Part shown: positions 53,792-61,424 of the stretch, one piece after another | How the letters are laid out: every line of letters begins with the position of its first letter | How positions within the stretch are numbered: the stretch's first letter is position 1 | Source of the DNA: an uncultured Gemmatimonadales bacterium | GTDB lineage: Bacteria; Gemmatimonadota; Gemmatimonadetes; JACCXV01; JAHWKZ01 | Assembly: GCA_947259315.1 (NCBI GenBank) | Contig: CAMYLR010000019.1 | Coordinates: 62,001-126,000 of the forward strand | Direction: 5' to 3' | DNA: 64,000 bases | Notes under the pieces: generated by a model | The model's database searches: none | What the model was told of the DNA's origin: nothing | Seen by the model: the letters and a program-made list of their open reading frames with translations, nothing else | Translations under genes and position numbers: made by a program

Positions 53792-54544
53792 TTGGACGCC
53801 ATGGTACTCGCCGCCGGACTCGGTACACGCCTGAGACCATTCACCAACGATACGCCGAAGGCGCTGATCGAGGTCGATGGCGTTCCGATCCTCGAACGAA
53901 TCATCCGTTATCTCACGGCGGCAGGGGCCGATCGGGTCATCGTCAACACGCACCATCATTCCCACCAGATAGAGCATTACGTCGCCGATCGAAAAGACCG
54001 CGAAGTGGAAATCCTACTGTCGGCCGAGCCCGACCGGCCGTTAGGAACCGGGGGTGGCTTGTTGAACGCAGCATCGTTCTTTCGGCGTGACGAGCCATTC
54101 GTGCTGTACAACGGGGATATCATTACCGATCTCGATCTCGTGGCGATGAACCGCGCGCACCAAGCCGATGATCGGCTGGCCACTTTGGCGGTCAATCGTC
54201 GAGAGACATCTCGATGTCTGCTCTTCGACGACGAAGGTCTGTACGGGTGGGCAAACCTATCGACTGGTGAGTCGGAAACGTCGCGTCCGACGTGCGGCGA
54301 GAACCGCTCAATCCCGTTCGCGGGCGTTCACGTCCTCTCTCCAAGGATCTTCGACTTGATCAGTGAGCGTGGCGCCTTCTCGATTATCCCGGTCTACCTT
54401 CGACTCGCGCAAGCTGGGTATCGTATCCTACCACACGATGTTAGCGCCGCGTTGTGGCTCGAGATCGGCAACCCAGAGCGGCTCGAGACAGCGCGCCGCG
54501 TACTCTCGAAGCTCAAGGATCGAAACGGTCTTTCTCCAGAATAA
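53792..54544 (+). CDS. murU: MurU-type sugar-1-phosphate nucleotidyltransferase
   Basis: The 250-residue product (TTG start at 53792; ATG at 53801 possible) has the nucleotidyltransferase signature MVLAAGLGTRLRPFTNDTPK and the metal-binding FVLYNGDIITDLDL near 107. The RPLGTGGGLLNA loop and the WLEIGNPERLE end are also present. With the AmgK-like kinase 5 nt upstream it would convert MurNAc-1-phosphate to UDP-MurNAc, the recycling route known in Pseudomonas. Substrate assignment rests on this pairing. Confidence 0.85.
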   Translation: MDAMVLAAGLGTRLRPFTNDTPKALIEVDGVPILERIIRYLTAAGADRVIVNTHHHSHQIEHYVADRKDREVEILLSAEPDRPLGTGGGLLNAASFFRRDEPFVLYNGDIITDLDLVAMNRAHQADDRLATLAVNRRETSRCLLFDDEGLYGWANLSTGESETSRPTCGENRSIPFAGVHVLSPRIFDLISERGAFSIIPVYLRLAQAGYRILPHDVSAALWLEIGNPERLETARRVLSKLKDRNGLSPE

Positions 54545-54869
54545 CTGCGCCTGACTCGCCACCGAACGTAAACACCGATCTGAACGTTCCCTCAACACCG
54601 ACCTCGGCACCCTCACGTGGAGCTCCCAACTCCCGACTCACCACGTTCATCGTTCCGGTACCGTCGTCGATCCGGTAAGCACCCTGCCCAAGAGCGCCAA
54701 ACGCGCGCGTTACTTCACCCTTCACGCGCACCGTTTCGCCCTCGTAACGGCCGGGATCGTCGAGCAGAGACTGGATCGACATCGTGCCGCGACAAGCCGA
54801 GGTGAGCGCGGCGCCGGCGGCCACCGCGCCAACCAACAACATGGTACGAGATCGAACTGGAATGGACAT
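54513..54869 (-). CDS. OB-fold lipoprotein, overlaps murU end
   Basis: The 118-residue product has AGGAG 6 nt before the ATG and a lipoprotein signal with lipobox LTSAC (Cys26). The mature part is an OB-fold-like barrel: SIQSLLDDPGRYEGETVRVK followed by GEVTRAFGALGQGAYRIDDG and a TGTMNVVS strand. The 3' end overlaps the convergent murU gene by 32 nt. The function is unknown. Confidence 0.8.
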   Translation of the reverse strand: MSIPVRSRTMLLVGAVAAGAALTSACRGTMSIQSLLDDPGRYEGETVRVKGEVTRAFGALGQGAYRIDDGTGTMNVVSRELGAPREGAEVGVEGTFRSVFTFGGESGAVILEKDRFDP

Positions 54870-54931
54870 CGCAGACTCCTGGTTGAGGCTTGATGTTTTG
54901 CTACGATTCCGACGGAGGATAGCTTTTTAGC

Positions 54932-55429
54932 GTGACCGATTCCACGACCGCCAGCAACCGCATTCAGATCGTGACCTACCGTGATGAGTTCCAGCCGGCG
55001 TTCGAGTCGCTCAATCTCGACTGGATCGAAGAGCATTTCTGGGTCGAGGAGATCGACCGCCAGGTGTTGAGCGATCCCAAGGGCACGATCATTGACCGTG
55101 GCGGAGAGGTTTTCTTCGCCCTCAAAGACGGAAACGCCATTGGAACATGCGCGCTCATCCAGCATGATAATCGAGTCTACGAGCTATCGAAGATGGCGGT
55201 TCACCCGTCAGCTCAAGGACAGGGTCTGGGAAACCTACTGATGGATGCGATGATCGCGTGGGCTCGGCAGCGTCACGCAAAGCAGATTTTCCTCGAATCC
55301 AACACCGTTCTGGGGATAGCCATCACGCTGTACGAGAAGTACGGGTTTGAGACCACCCGCCTAGGCGAGGGGGACGAGTACGAGCGCTCCAACATCCGGA
55401 TGACGCTCGCGCTTTCCGAGCCGACTTAA
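54932..55429 (+). CDS. GNAT family N-acetyltransferase
   Basis: The 165-residue product has a GTG start. The acetyl-CoA binding motif A is VHPSAQGQGLGNLLMDAMIA near residue 90, preceded by the beta-4 strand VYELSKMAV and followed by TLYEKYGFETT. The substrate is not predictable. It stands alone between the OB-fold lipoprotein (divergent) and the Asp/Arg repeat gene. Confidence 0.9.
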   Translation: MTDSTTASNRIQIVTYRDEFQPAFESLNLDWIEEHFWVEEIDRQVLSDPKGTIIDRGGEVFFALKDGNAIGTCALIQHDNRVYELSKMAVHPSAQGQGLGNLLMDAMIAWARQRHAKQIFLESNTVLGIAITLYEKYGFETTRLGEGDEYERSNIRMTLALSEPT

Positions 55430-55498
55430 CATTTGCGTCCCTCCTTCGTCCGACTCTGTAGACGGAAGGTCTGACACGACACGGATAGAGGAGGCATG

Positions 55499-55855
55499 AT
55501 GTTTCGCTTGAGAACGTTGGTCCTGGCTACTGCGGCGCTGCTACTCATTGGGGCCCCGGCTCGGGCACAGGACGACGGCCAGGTCGTCATCGACAACCCC
55601 GGCGACAGACTTGAAGATTTCTGGGATCGACGCGAAGACGTCAGGGACCGACGTGAGGACCGCCGGGACCGGGCCGAGGACGTGGCCGACCGGCGCGAGG
55701 ACATTCGCGACCGACAACACGATGGCGGAGCGCGTGATCGCATCGAAGACCGGATTGACCGACGCGAAGACTATTTCGATCGGCGTGAGAATCGGCGGGA
55801 TCGACGCGAAGACGTTCGCGACCGGCGCGAAGATCGGCGCGATCGGCGCACCTGA
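55499..55855 (+). CDS. Secreted Asp/Arg heptad-repeat protein
   Basis: The 118-residue product from the second of two adjacent ATG codons sits at better distance from AGGAGG. It has a signal peptide (LRTLVLATAALLLIGAPARA, cleavage before QDD). The mature part is almost wholly built of DRREDxx-type heptads (about 10 copies) made of Asp, Glu and Arg. The alternating charges predict a single stable alpha helix or coiled coil. No enzymatic domain is present. It may be a periplasmic spacer or a polyampholyte that binds the cell wall or polyanions; this is inference. Confidence 0.8.
   Translation: MFRLRTLVLATAALLLIGAPARAQDDGQVVIDNPGDRLEDFWDRREDVRDRREDRRDRAEDVADRREDIRDRQHDGGARDRIEDRIDRREDYFDRRENRRDRREDVRDRREDRRDRRT
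55625..55852 (+). repeat. 21-bp coding repeats (DRREDxx heptads)
   Basis: About ten degenerate 21-bp units such as GACCGACGTGAGGACCGCCG encode the heptads of the secreted Asp/Arg protein. Units differ mostly at third codon positions and at heptad positions 6-7, which suggests old duplication with selection on the charge pattern. Confidence 0.8.
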
Positions 55856-55864
55856 TCATCAAAG

Positions 55865-56350
55865 CTAGGAGGGGTTCGCGCCGGCTCCGTTTCCTCGGAA
55901 GGACGCGAACCACTCCGCGCGCGGGAAAGAGAACACCATCCCAGCCAGCATCAAAACAACCGCCGCAACCAACATGCTTCGCTGTCCCGTCAGCAGCGCG
56001 ACCGTGACACCGAGAAGCGCCGCCCCTTCGAGCATCGCCCACGCAACGATGAGCAAACGAATCACTCGTTCAGGCCCTCCGGTCACCGGGCGCGACGCGG
56101 GCGAGTCGGTGTGGCACGTCGCCTTGCGCCACACCACGTACCAGCCCGCCACCAAGATCGCGGCCACGCCGTACCAAGGCTTGACCAGGAACTGCCAATC
56201 TCCCTCGCTCCCATCGATTGGAGAACCGGATCCCGTCACCACGTAGACGACCCCCGCGAACAAGAGCACGCCCAACAAAAGCGAAATCGCCAGTATCCGA
56301 GAAACACGTAATGCCTGATCGGCGTCTATCCCAGTATTAGCCACGCGCAT
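55865..56350 (-). CDS. Four-helix inner-membrane protein
   Basis: The family is not recognised. The 161-residue product from ATG 56350 overlaps the end of the cupin gene by 14 nt. Four transmembrane segments are visible: SRILAISLLLGVLLFAGVVY, YGVAAILVAGWYVVW, VIRLLIVAWAMLEGAALLGV and RSMLVAAVVLMLAGMVFSF. The overlap with the cupin gene suggests coexpression. No function can be inferred. Confidence 0.72.
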   Translation of the reverse strand: MRVANTGIDADQALRVSRILAISLLLGVLLFAGVVYVVTGSGSPIDGSEGDWQFLVKPWYGVAAILVAGWYVVWRKATCHTDSPASRPVTGGPERVIRLLIVAWAMLEGAALLGVTVALLTGQRSMLVAAVVLMLAGMVFSFPRAEWFASFRGNGAGANPS

Positions 56351-56690
56351 AATCCTCAGCGCCCATGAAGTGCAGCGACACGTAAGGCTCGTCGCCCTCG
56401 ACCCAGCTGTCGTGGCCGGGGGGAATGGCACACAGAACCCCGGGGGTGATCTCAAACTCAGCACCATCGTCCATCCGGACCTTGGCGCACCCACTCACAC
56501 CCAGAACCACATGGGCAACCTCACAGGTCGTCTGACCCAATCCCGGGCCAACGTGCCGGGACCATTTCCACCCTGGCTGATAGGTGGCCCGACCAACTGT
56601 AAGCTCTCCGACCTTCACCAGCTCGAAGGTCCCTTTTTCGAACGCGCGCTTTTCGTCCGGCGAGTCCAAGCTCTTCGTGATCAGATCCAT
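56337..56690 (-). CDS. Small single-domain cupin
   Basis: The 117-residue cytosolic protein has a cupin barrel: GWKWSRHVGPGLGQTTCEVA, HVVLGVSGCAKVRMDDGAEF and ITPGVLCAIPPGHDSWVEGD, then VSLHFMGAEDYARG. Conserved His and Glu positions for a metal are present in part. It may be a ligand-binding or isomerase-like protein; the substrate is unknown. It lies between a lipoprotein gene (6 nt) and a membrane protein gene (overlap). Confidence 0.83.
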   Translation of the reverse strand: MDLITKSLDSPDEKRAFEKGTFELVKVGELTVGRATYQPGWKWSRHVGPGLGQTTCEVAHVVLGVSGCAKVRMDDGAEFEITPGVLCAIPPGHDSWVEGDEPYVSLHFMGAEDYARG

Positions 56691-56696
56691 ATCACT

Positions 56697-57164
56697 CTAC
56701 TGGCCGCGATAGGCACGCATGGCATTCGACATGACCATGACGAGCTCTGGGTCAGTGGAGATTCGGACCATCTCCTTGCCCAGCTCAGCCGTCAATTGCG
56801 TGACCTGAGAGTGCTCGTCCATGAACTCGCTTCGCAACTCCGCCGGATCGATGCCGCCCAGAGCCTCGCCAAGCTCGTTTAATTCTTTCGCCTTTTGCTC
56901 AAAAACCGGCGCGTTCTCTTTGGCCGTGGCTTCATCGGTTATGTTGCGAGCGATCTCGACCAGCTCTTCTAAACTCACCAGGTATATCTCGATCGCCTCC
57001 GCGGCATTTGATGGCGCGGGGTTTGTTCCACCCGATCGGTCCTCGCTGATCTCGGTCTGATCGTTGCTCGAAGCGCCAGTGTCGCTCTCGCTTTCGTTCG
57101 TTGAGCAAGCGCCTGTCAACAGCACCGCCAGCCCCAAAACCAAGTGACTCCCCCACTTGTTCAT
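56697..57164 (-). CDS. Helical lipoprotein of unknown function
   Basis: The 155-residue product from ATG 57164 has a lipoprotein signal with lipobox LTGAC (Cys20). A Ser/Asp/Asn-rich linker (about 21-50) leads to a helical domain with AAEAIEIYLVSLEELVEIAR and EQKAKELNELGEALGGIDPA, probably a three-helix bundle. No family is recognised. It starts the leftward lipoprotein-cupin-membrane protein run. Confidence 0.75.
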   Translation of the reverse strand: MNKWGSHLVLGLAVLLTGACSTNESESDTGASSNDQTEISEDRSGGTNPAPSNAAEAIEIYLVSLEELVEIARNITDEATAKENAPVFEQKAKELNELGEALGGIDPAELRSEFMDEHSQVTQLTAELGKEMVRISTDPELVMVMSNAMRAYRGQ

Positions 57165-57325
57165 AGGGTTCCCCCAAACAATTAGAGTGCGCTGATATGA
57201 CAATGGCGGACTCCAAAAGGTATCTACGGGAGACGTGAGTGGCGAACAGCGCTTGACGGATGGCATTCGTATCTGCAGACTCACCGCCTCAGTTGTTTCC
57301 TCACCTATTCCATGGAGGCATCCCT

Positions 57326-57922
57326 GTGGGCTCAATCGTCGAGATTCTGATGCAACAACTGGCCGGTAGCGCTTCTAGTGATATCGGAAAATCGTTGGGT
57401 ACTAACCAGCAGACGACTCAGACCGCGATCGCGGCCGCGTTACCCCTGTTGCTTGGCGCATTGGCCCGAAACTCCGACGATGCCCAAGGCGCCGAAGCTC
57501 TCCACAGTGCACTAGCCAAAGATCACGACGGAAGCGTATTGGACAACCTCACCGATTACATCGGGGCGCCAAACCTCGATGACGGCACCGGCATTCTTCG
57601 TCATGCGTTTGGAGATCGTCAGGCTGCGGTTGAGCGTGGGGTCAGCAAGGCGAGCGGTCTTGATACGGCCAACGCCGCGAAGTTGCTCGCCGTCCTAGCC
57701 CCGGTCGTCATGGGGATGCTCGGACGCAATCAGCGCCAACAGGGACTGAACCCGACGGGATTGGCCGAACTTCTGACTGGTGAGCGCAAGCAGGTCGAGC
57801 AGCGGGATGCCGCAGCAGCCGGCCTTGGTCGGTTGCTCGATTCCGACGGCGACGGAGACATCAGCGATGATATCGCCAAGCTTGGCAAGGGACTGCTCGA
57901 GGGATTCCTGAGATCCCGCTAG
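57326..57922 (+). CDS. DUF937 protein with EF-hand-like loop
   Basis: The 198-residue product from GTG 57326 has GGAGG 7 nt upstream; longer starts lack a ribosome site. The N-terminal DUF937 domain reads QQLAGSASSDIGKSLGTNQQ and ALPLLLGALARNS. The C-terminal part has a DSDGDGDISDDI loop (about residue 180), which looks like a calcium-binding EF-hand/dockerin-type loop and is common in this family. The function of DUF937 is not known. Confidence 0.85.
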   Translation: MGSIVEILMQQLAGSASSDIGKSLGTNQQTTQTAIAAALPLLLGALARNSDDAQGAEALHSALAKDHDGSVLDNLTDYIGAPNLDDGTGILRHAFGDRQAAVERGVSKASGLDTANAAKLLAVLAPVVMGMLGRNQRQQGLNPTGLAELLTGERKQVEQRDAAAAGLGRLLDSDGDGDISDDIAKLGKGLLEGFLRSR

Positions 57923-57925
57923 CGC

Positions 57926-58663
57926 TCAGCGGTCGGGTGTGACACCGAGAGCGTAAAACGCGGCTGCCACGCTGGTGGCAAGGTTCAAACTCGACACGCC
58001 TTCTCGCATGGGGATCGCCAGGCGCTGATCCGCTCGTCCGAGGAGTTCATCGCTCAAACCGCTGCGCTCGGACCCAAAGGCCAGGATCACGTCGTCCGGT
58101 ATGGTGGCGGTACTCAATGACTGACCGCAGGGGTCCAGAGCGACGATCGGTCGATCAGCCGTGAGAAGCGCGACCGACCTGGCGATCGGCAGCGCGAACT
58201 GGAGACCCGCTCCACCACGCAGGGCCTCTGGGTGCCAGGGGTCGTGGGGTCCGATCGCAATGACACCGGCCGCTTTCGCAGCCGCGGCGACTCGGATGGC
58301 AGCACCGAGGTTGCCCAACCGGGAGGGGTTTTCGAGCAGTACCACCCGACCCGGCTGAGCCAATACTTCCGCCGACGTCGATATCTTGCGGCGAGCGATA
58401 GCAACGATCGGCGTGGCGGGGGGCGTCGGAACCAACCGGTTGAAAACCTCCCCGCTTACGACCGTAGACTCTGCATTCAAGAACTCGATGACATCGGGCG
58501 CCAGCGCGGTCGCAAGATCAACGAGCGCGTCGGGGTCATCAACCGCGATCGCCACCAGTTCGGCTTCAAAACGGATCGCGTGCTTGACGGGATGAAATCC
58601 TTCGAGGACCGCGAGGCGCTCATCGGTACGGGCGCGCCGAAACTGGTCGACCAAATCCTTCAA
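57926..58663 (-). CDS. SpoU/TrmH-family RNA 2'-O-methyltransferase
   Basis: The 245-residue product has the knotted SpoU domain in its second half: NPSRLGNLGAAIRVAAA near 112, FGSERSGLSDELL near 195 and PMREGVSSLNLATSVAAAFY near 215. An N-terminal substrate-binding part precedes it. It would methylate tRNA or rRNA; the target base cannot be fixed. The ATG overlaps the metallophosphoesterase stop (ATGA), at the end of a leftward operon. Confidence 0.88.
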   Translation of the reverse strand: MKDLVDQFRRARTDERLAVLEGFHPVKHAIRFEAELVAIAVDDPDALVDLATALAPDVIEFLNAESTVVSGEVFNRLVPTPPATPIVAIARRKISTSAEVLAQPGRVVLLENPSRLGNLGAAIRVAAAAKAAGVIAIGPHDPWHPEALRGGAGLQFALPIARSVALLTADRPIVALDPCGQSLSTATIPDDVILAFGSERSGLSDELLGRADQRLAIPMREGVSSLNLATSVAAAFYALGVTPDR

Positions 58664-60105
58664 GCGTCAGTTTGCAGTCGATCGAGCTCTCGTCGCCGCT
58701 TAATTCGACGATGCAACGACGCACCCAGATCGTCCCAAACAGCAGCCCGGTTGGTTCGATCGACGCCCCCACGCAACCGCTCTTCCAAGGTCGCACCAAA
58801 CGCGCTGCCACCGGGCTGCCCCTGGGCATCGTGGACGTCAAGCAACACCGTGCCGCCGCCGGGACCGTCGTTGTAAATCCGCAGCGAGGCGACGTCGAGC
58901 GCGTCGTTCATAAACACGATCGCGGCTCCAATCTGTTCGAACGGACGCCGCGAATCGATCGTCCACCCACCGGTGTTAAAAACCTTCACCTTGCGCTCGA
59001 CACCCTTCGGGGACACGATGCTCTCGAACGGTTTATGGGTATGGCCAAACACGACTGTCAGGTCCTCGGGAACGTGCCCGATCGCCTCCTCCAACTGTCG
59101 GAATGACGGCCCAAACACGTACTTCTGTAGTCCCTTCATCGTGCTCTTGGAGTACGGTCCGTCGCGAACGAATCGCTCAGTGACGAACCGCCCAGCATAC
59201 CAGTCGAGACTCTTCTTGATCACCATGCGTTCGAGCCGTTCCGACGGCAGTAATGGAAGGTCGAGTGCCTTAGCCATGCGCGCTGCAAGCTCGCTGGCGC
59301 GAGCCCGAACGTGGTCGGGATTTCGAAGCGTCAGGAACAAAGCCTCGAAGTCCCGGCCGGCTGCGCCCGAGCGCCCCAGCAACGACCAGACGAAATCGAC
59401 CCATGCGTAGTTCTCGTTCTCGATCTCCTCGACCGTCGCTGGTTCCGGACGTCCAGGAAAGAGCGCACGTCGCGCGATGCTGAAGAACCGGTAGACGTCT
59501 TCGGCATAATGTCCGTGGTGAATCAGCACGCACCGATCGCTCGACTCTCGCACCAGTGCCAGATTCGGGTAGATCACCTCGACGCTCGTGACCGGCTTCT
59601 CTCCGCCACCGATTCGAGTGGCCAGACTATTCAACAAGTCCGACGGCAATCCCGCACTGAGCAGTGGGGACGTGACATGCGACGATGGCGGAAGAGCGCG
59701 TTGTTTGTCGCTGTCCCCGACCTGGCGCGCGTAGCCGGCTTCGCGTGCGAGCTCCCAGATGTGATGATCGTGATTGCCGGGGATGTACACGATCGAGTCA
59801 CACAGCTCGGCGCCAGGTTTGAACAGGCTTTCCATGAGGAAGCCAAATAGCGTAAGCGTCTCCTGGTAGGACCCGAAGGCGAGCCCGAGCCCGTCGCCCG
59901 CTACGATCAGCGTCGGGAGCTGATCACCTTCGTTTTGTTCTACGAGGTGCCGCAAACACGTAGCCAACCGCTCCAACATGGGTGCGGCGGTGGGCACGCC
60001 GTTCCCGGCACCTGGTGGTTTGAGGGGTGTCAGGACGCTCTCCTGCTCCCCCAGATGGAGGTCCGAAAGGCACACGTAGCGAATGTCGTGGCCTGGGGCT
60101 GGCAC
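58660..60105 (-). CDS. Calcineurin-like metallophosphoesterase
   Basis: The 481-residue product from GTG 60105 overlaps the VOC gene stop by one base; TTG 60123 is an alternative. The five metallophosphoesterase motifs are CLSDLHLG near residue 13, VAGDGLGLA near 65, IPGNHDHHIW near 105, LIHHGHYAED near 190, and VFGHTHKPFE near 350. It is larger than UDP-2,3-diacylglucosamine hydrolase and has a long insert between the last two motifs. The substrate is unknown. Confidence 0.88.
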   Translation of the reverse strand: MPAPGHDIRYVCLSDLHLGEQESVLTPLKPPGAGNGVPTAAPMLERLATCLRHLVEQNEGDQLPTLIVAGDGLGLAFGSYQETLTLFGFLMESLFKPGAELCDSIVYIPGNHDHHIWELAREAGYARQVGDSDKQRALPPSSHVTSPLLSAGLPSDLLNSLATRIGGGEKPVTSVEVIYPNLALVRESSDRCVLIHHGHYAEDVYRFFSIARRALFPGRPEPATVEEIENENYAWVDFVWSLLGRSGAAGRDFEALFLTLRNPDHVRARASELAARMAKALDLPLLPSERLERMVIKKSLDWYAGRFVTERFVRDGPYSKSTMKGLQKYVFGPSFRQLEEAIGHVPEDLTVVFGHTHKPFESIVSPKGVERKVKVFNTGGWTIDSRRPFEQIGAAIVFMNDALDVASLRIYNDGPGGGTVLLDVHDAQGQPGGSAFGATLEERLRGGVDRTNRAAVWDDLGASLHRRIKRRRELDRLQTDA

Positions 60106-60476
60106 TACTCGTGCTGTCGACAAACGGCTTCTACGTTATTGCCGTCGGGATCCAGAACGAACGCGCCATAGTAGTCGGGAGAATACATCTCGCGAATCCC
60201 GGGCGGGCCGTTGTCCTCGCCACCGGCCGCGATCGCGGCCGCGTAGAACGCGTCTACAAGTTCCCGATTCGGACAACCAAAGGCGACGTGGACTCTCGTG
60301 TGAAGCGGCTCGCGCTGAACGACCCAGAAGTCGGGCTTCCCCGTCTCCTTGTGCCCAAACCCGGCAGCCACGAGAAACTCTTTCACAACCTCGTACCCGA
60401 GCGGGGCTAAGGCCCGCTCGTAGAACAATCGACTTCGAGCCAGGTCAGTTACGTTCAGAGTTACATGATCGATCAT
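60105..60476 (-). CDS. VOC (glyoxalase-fold) protein
   Basis: The 123-residue product from ATG 60476 has the vicinal oxygen chelate pattern: MIDHVTLNVTDLARSRLFYE at the start, HVAFGCPNRELVDAFYAAAI in the middle and YYGAFVLDPDGNNVEAVCRQ near the end. His4 and Glu115 correspond to metal ligands of the family. A glyoxalase or dioxygenase role cannot be chosen. It sits 1 nt after the small lipoprotein gene. Confidence 0.9.
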   Translation of the reverse strand: MIDHVTLNVTDLARSRLFYERALAPLGYEVVKEFLVAAGFGHKETGKPDFWVVQREPLHTRVHVAFGCPNRELVDAFYAAAIAAGGEDNGPPGIREMYSPDYYGAFVLDPDGNNVEAVCRQHE

Positions 60477-60477
60477 C

Positions 60478-60822
60478 TCACTGCTCCGTGGTGTGGGACC
60501 AGACAAACCCTTCTTGTTCAGGATCGTAGATCCAGATCTTGTGCCAAGGTTCGCCTCGTGCCTCGCCGCCTAGCACTCGAAGGTCCGGGTGACCGTCCCC
60601 GTCGACATCAGTCAACTCAGTAGCGCCTGGTTCCGACGGATTGATGCTGTTGCGAACCTCGATGATCTGAACGACGGCCCGGTCTTCCTTCCGAATCACA
60701 TCGAGCTCGTAATTCATGTCTTGCTGGTGGCGCACCTGGATCTCGTGACTTGGCTGATTCACGCCGTCGGTACAATCGATGGCTAACAGAACCGCGCATA
60801 TCGTCAACGCCTGCCTATTCAT
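60478..60822 (-). CDS. Small exported protein with FG-GAP-like calcium loop
   Basis: The 114-residue product from ATG 60822, preceded by AGGAAACGGG, has a hydrophobic start and Cys near residue 17 (AIDC, a poor lipobox). The mature part contains LTDVDGDGHPDLRVLGGEAR, an FG-GAP/VCBS-type DxDxDG loop, then IWIYDPEQEGFVWS, resembling XAC2610-type repeat proteins. Its ATG overlaps the TGA of the AhpD-like gene, so the two are coupled. The function is unknown. Confidence 0.75.
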   Translation of the reverse strand: MNRQALTICAVLLAIDCTDGVNQPSHEIQVRHQQDMNYELDVIRKEDRAVVQIIEVRNSINPSEPGATELTDVDGDGHPDLRVLGGEARGEPWHKIWIYDPEQEGFVWSHTTEQ

Positions 60823-61415
60823 CCCGTTTCCTTTGGCGTGCCACCCCACGTAGGAATAAACGTCTCCGCCTCGACGCCCAACGCGTCGGCGATGCGGCTG
60901 ATGTAGTTGAAGTAACCGATCACTTGGACCGCGTCGTGTATCGCATCATCACCAAGTCCGTGCTCCCGCAGCGCATCCAGGTCCGCGGGTGCCATATCGT
61001 GTTGCTGGTGGGTCAGCTTGGTCGCGAACACACAAAGCTCGCGATCAACTTCTGACAACCGAGCTGAGCGCCAATCTCTCGCTACCGCATGCACGTAGGC
61101 ATCGGCCTCATCTCCCGCCGTGAACTGATCCGCGATCTCTTCCCGGAGATCGTTGGCATGGGCTTGCGTTCAATAGTGACAGTCGAGCTCGGAGGAAACA
61201 ACGGTCGCCAAGAGCTCTCGCTGTGCGCGCGTTAGCGGCGACCGGCCGCGCATTATGTCGATGTACAACCGCATGCTCGACTCCAGTACGCGCGGGTTGA
61301 GGCTCATGATGTGAACGATGTTCCACACCCGACCGGCACGACGGATGGCGGCATCGAAATGCTCGCGCAGCCGACCGGTAGCGTGGTCGATCGGAACTTG
61401 GTGAATCCAAGGCAT
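60819..61415 (-). CDS. AhpD-like peroxidase-related protein, probable selenoprotein (CxxU)
   Basis: The frame runs from ATG 61415 to the TGA at 60819, with one internal in-frame TGA at 61170-61172 read here as selenocysteine (198 residues). The N-terminal half (NIVHIMSLNPRVLE, LTRAQRELLATVVSSELDCH) and the C-terminal half (GLGDDAIHDAVQVIGYFNYI, then SRIADALGVEAE) are both typical of the peroxidase-related AhpD/CMD family. In that family the active site is CxxCxxxH. Here it reads Cys79-His-Tyr-TGA82-Thr-Gln-Ala-His86, so the TGA replaces exactly the second redox Cys. A 7-bp hairpin follows at SECIS distance. No frameshift or other damage is seen. A nonsense mutation is the alternative. SelA/SelB/tRNA-Sec are not in the window. 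Confidence 0.82.
61133..61152 (-). promoter_or_regulatory. Bacterial SECIS-like hairpin
   Basis: On the coding strand, 17 nt after the in-frame TGA, CGATCTC (61152-61146) pairs perfectly with GAGATCG (61139-61133) around the loop CGGGAA. The loop begins 24 nt after the TGA and has G at its second position. Known bacterial SECIS elements have the apical loop about 16-37 nt after UGA and a G among the first loop bases. The stem also codes for conserved residues, so chance pairing cannot be excluded. Confidence 0.75.
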
Positions 61416-61424
61416 GCCTGTTCT

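Noticed and set aside
61095-61415. Treating the AhpD-like gene as two separate genes or a simple pseudogene
   Set aside because: Both halves are in the same frame, the sequence between them codes for family-like residues, and the TGA falls on the redox Cys position with a SECIS-like hairpin after it.
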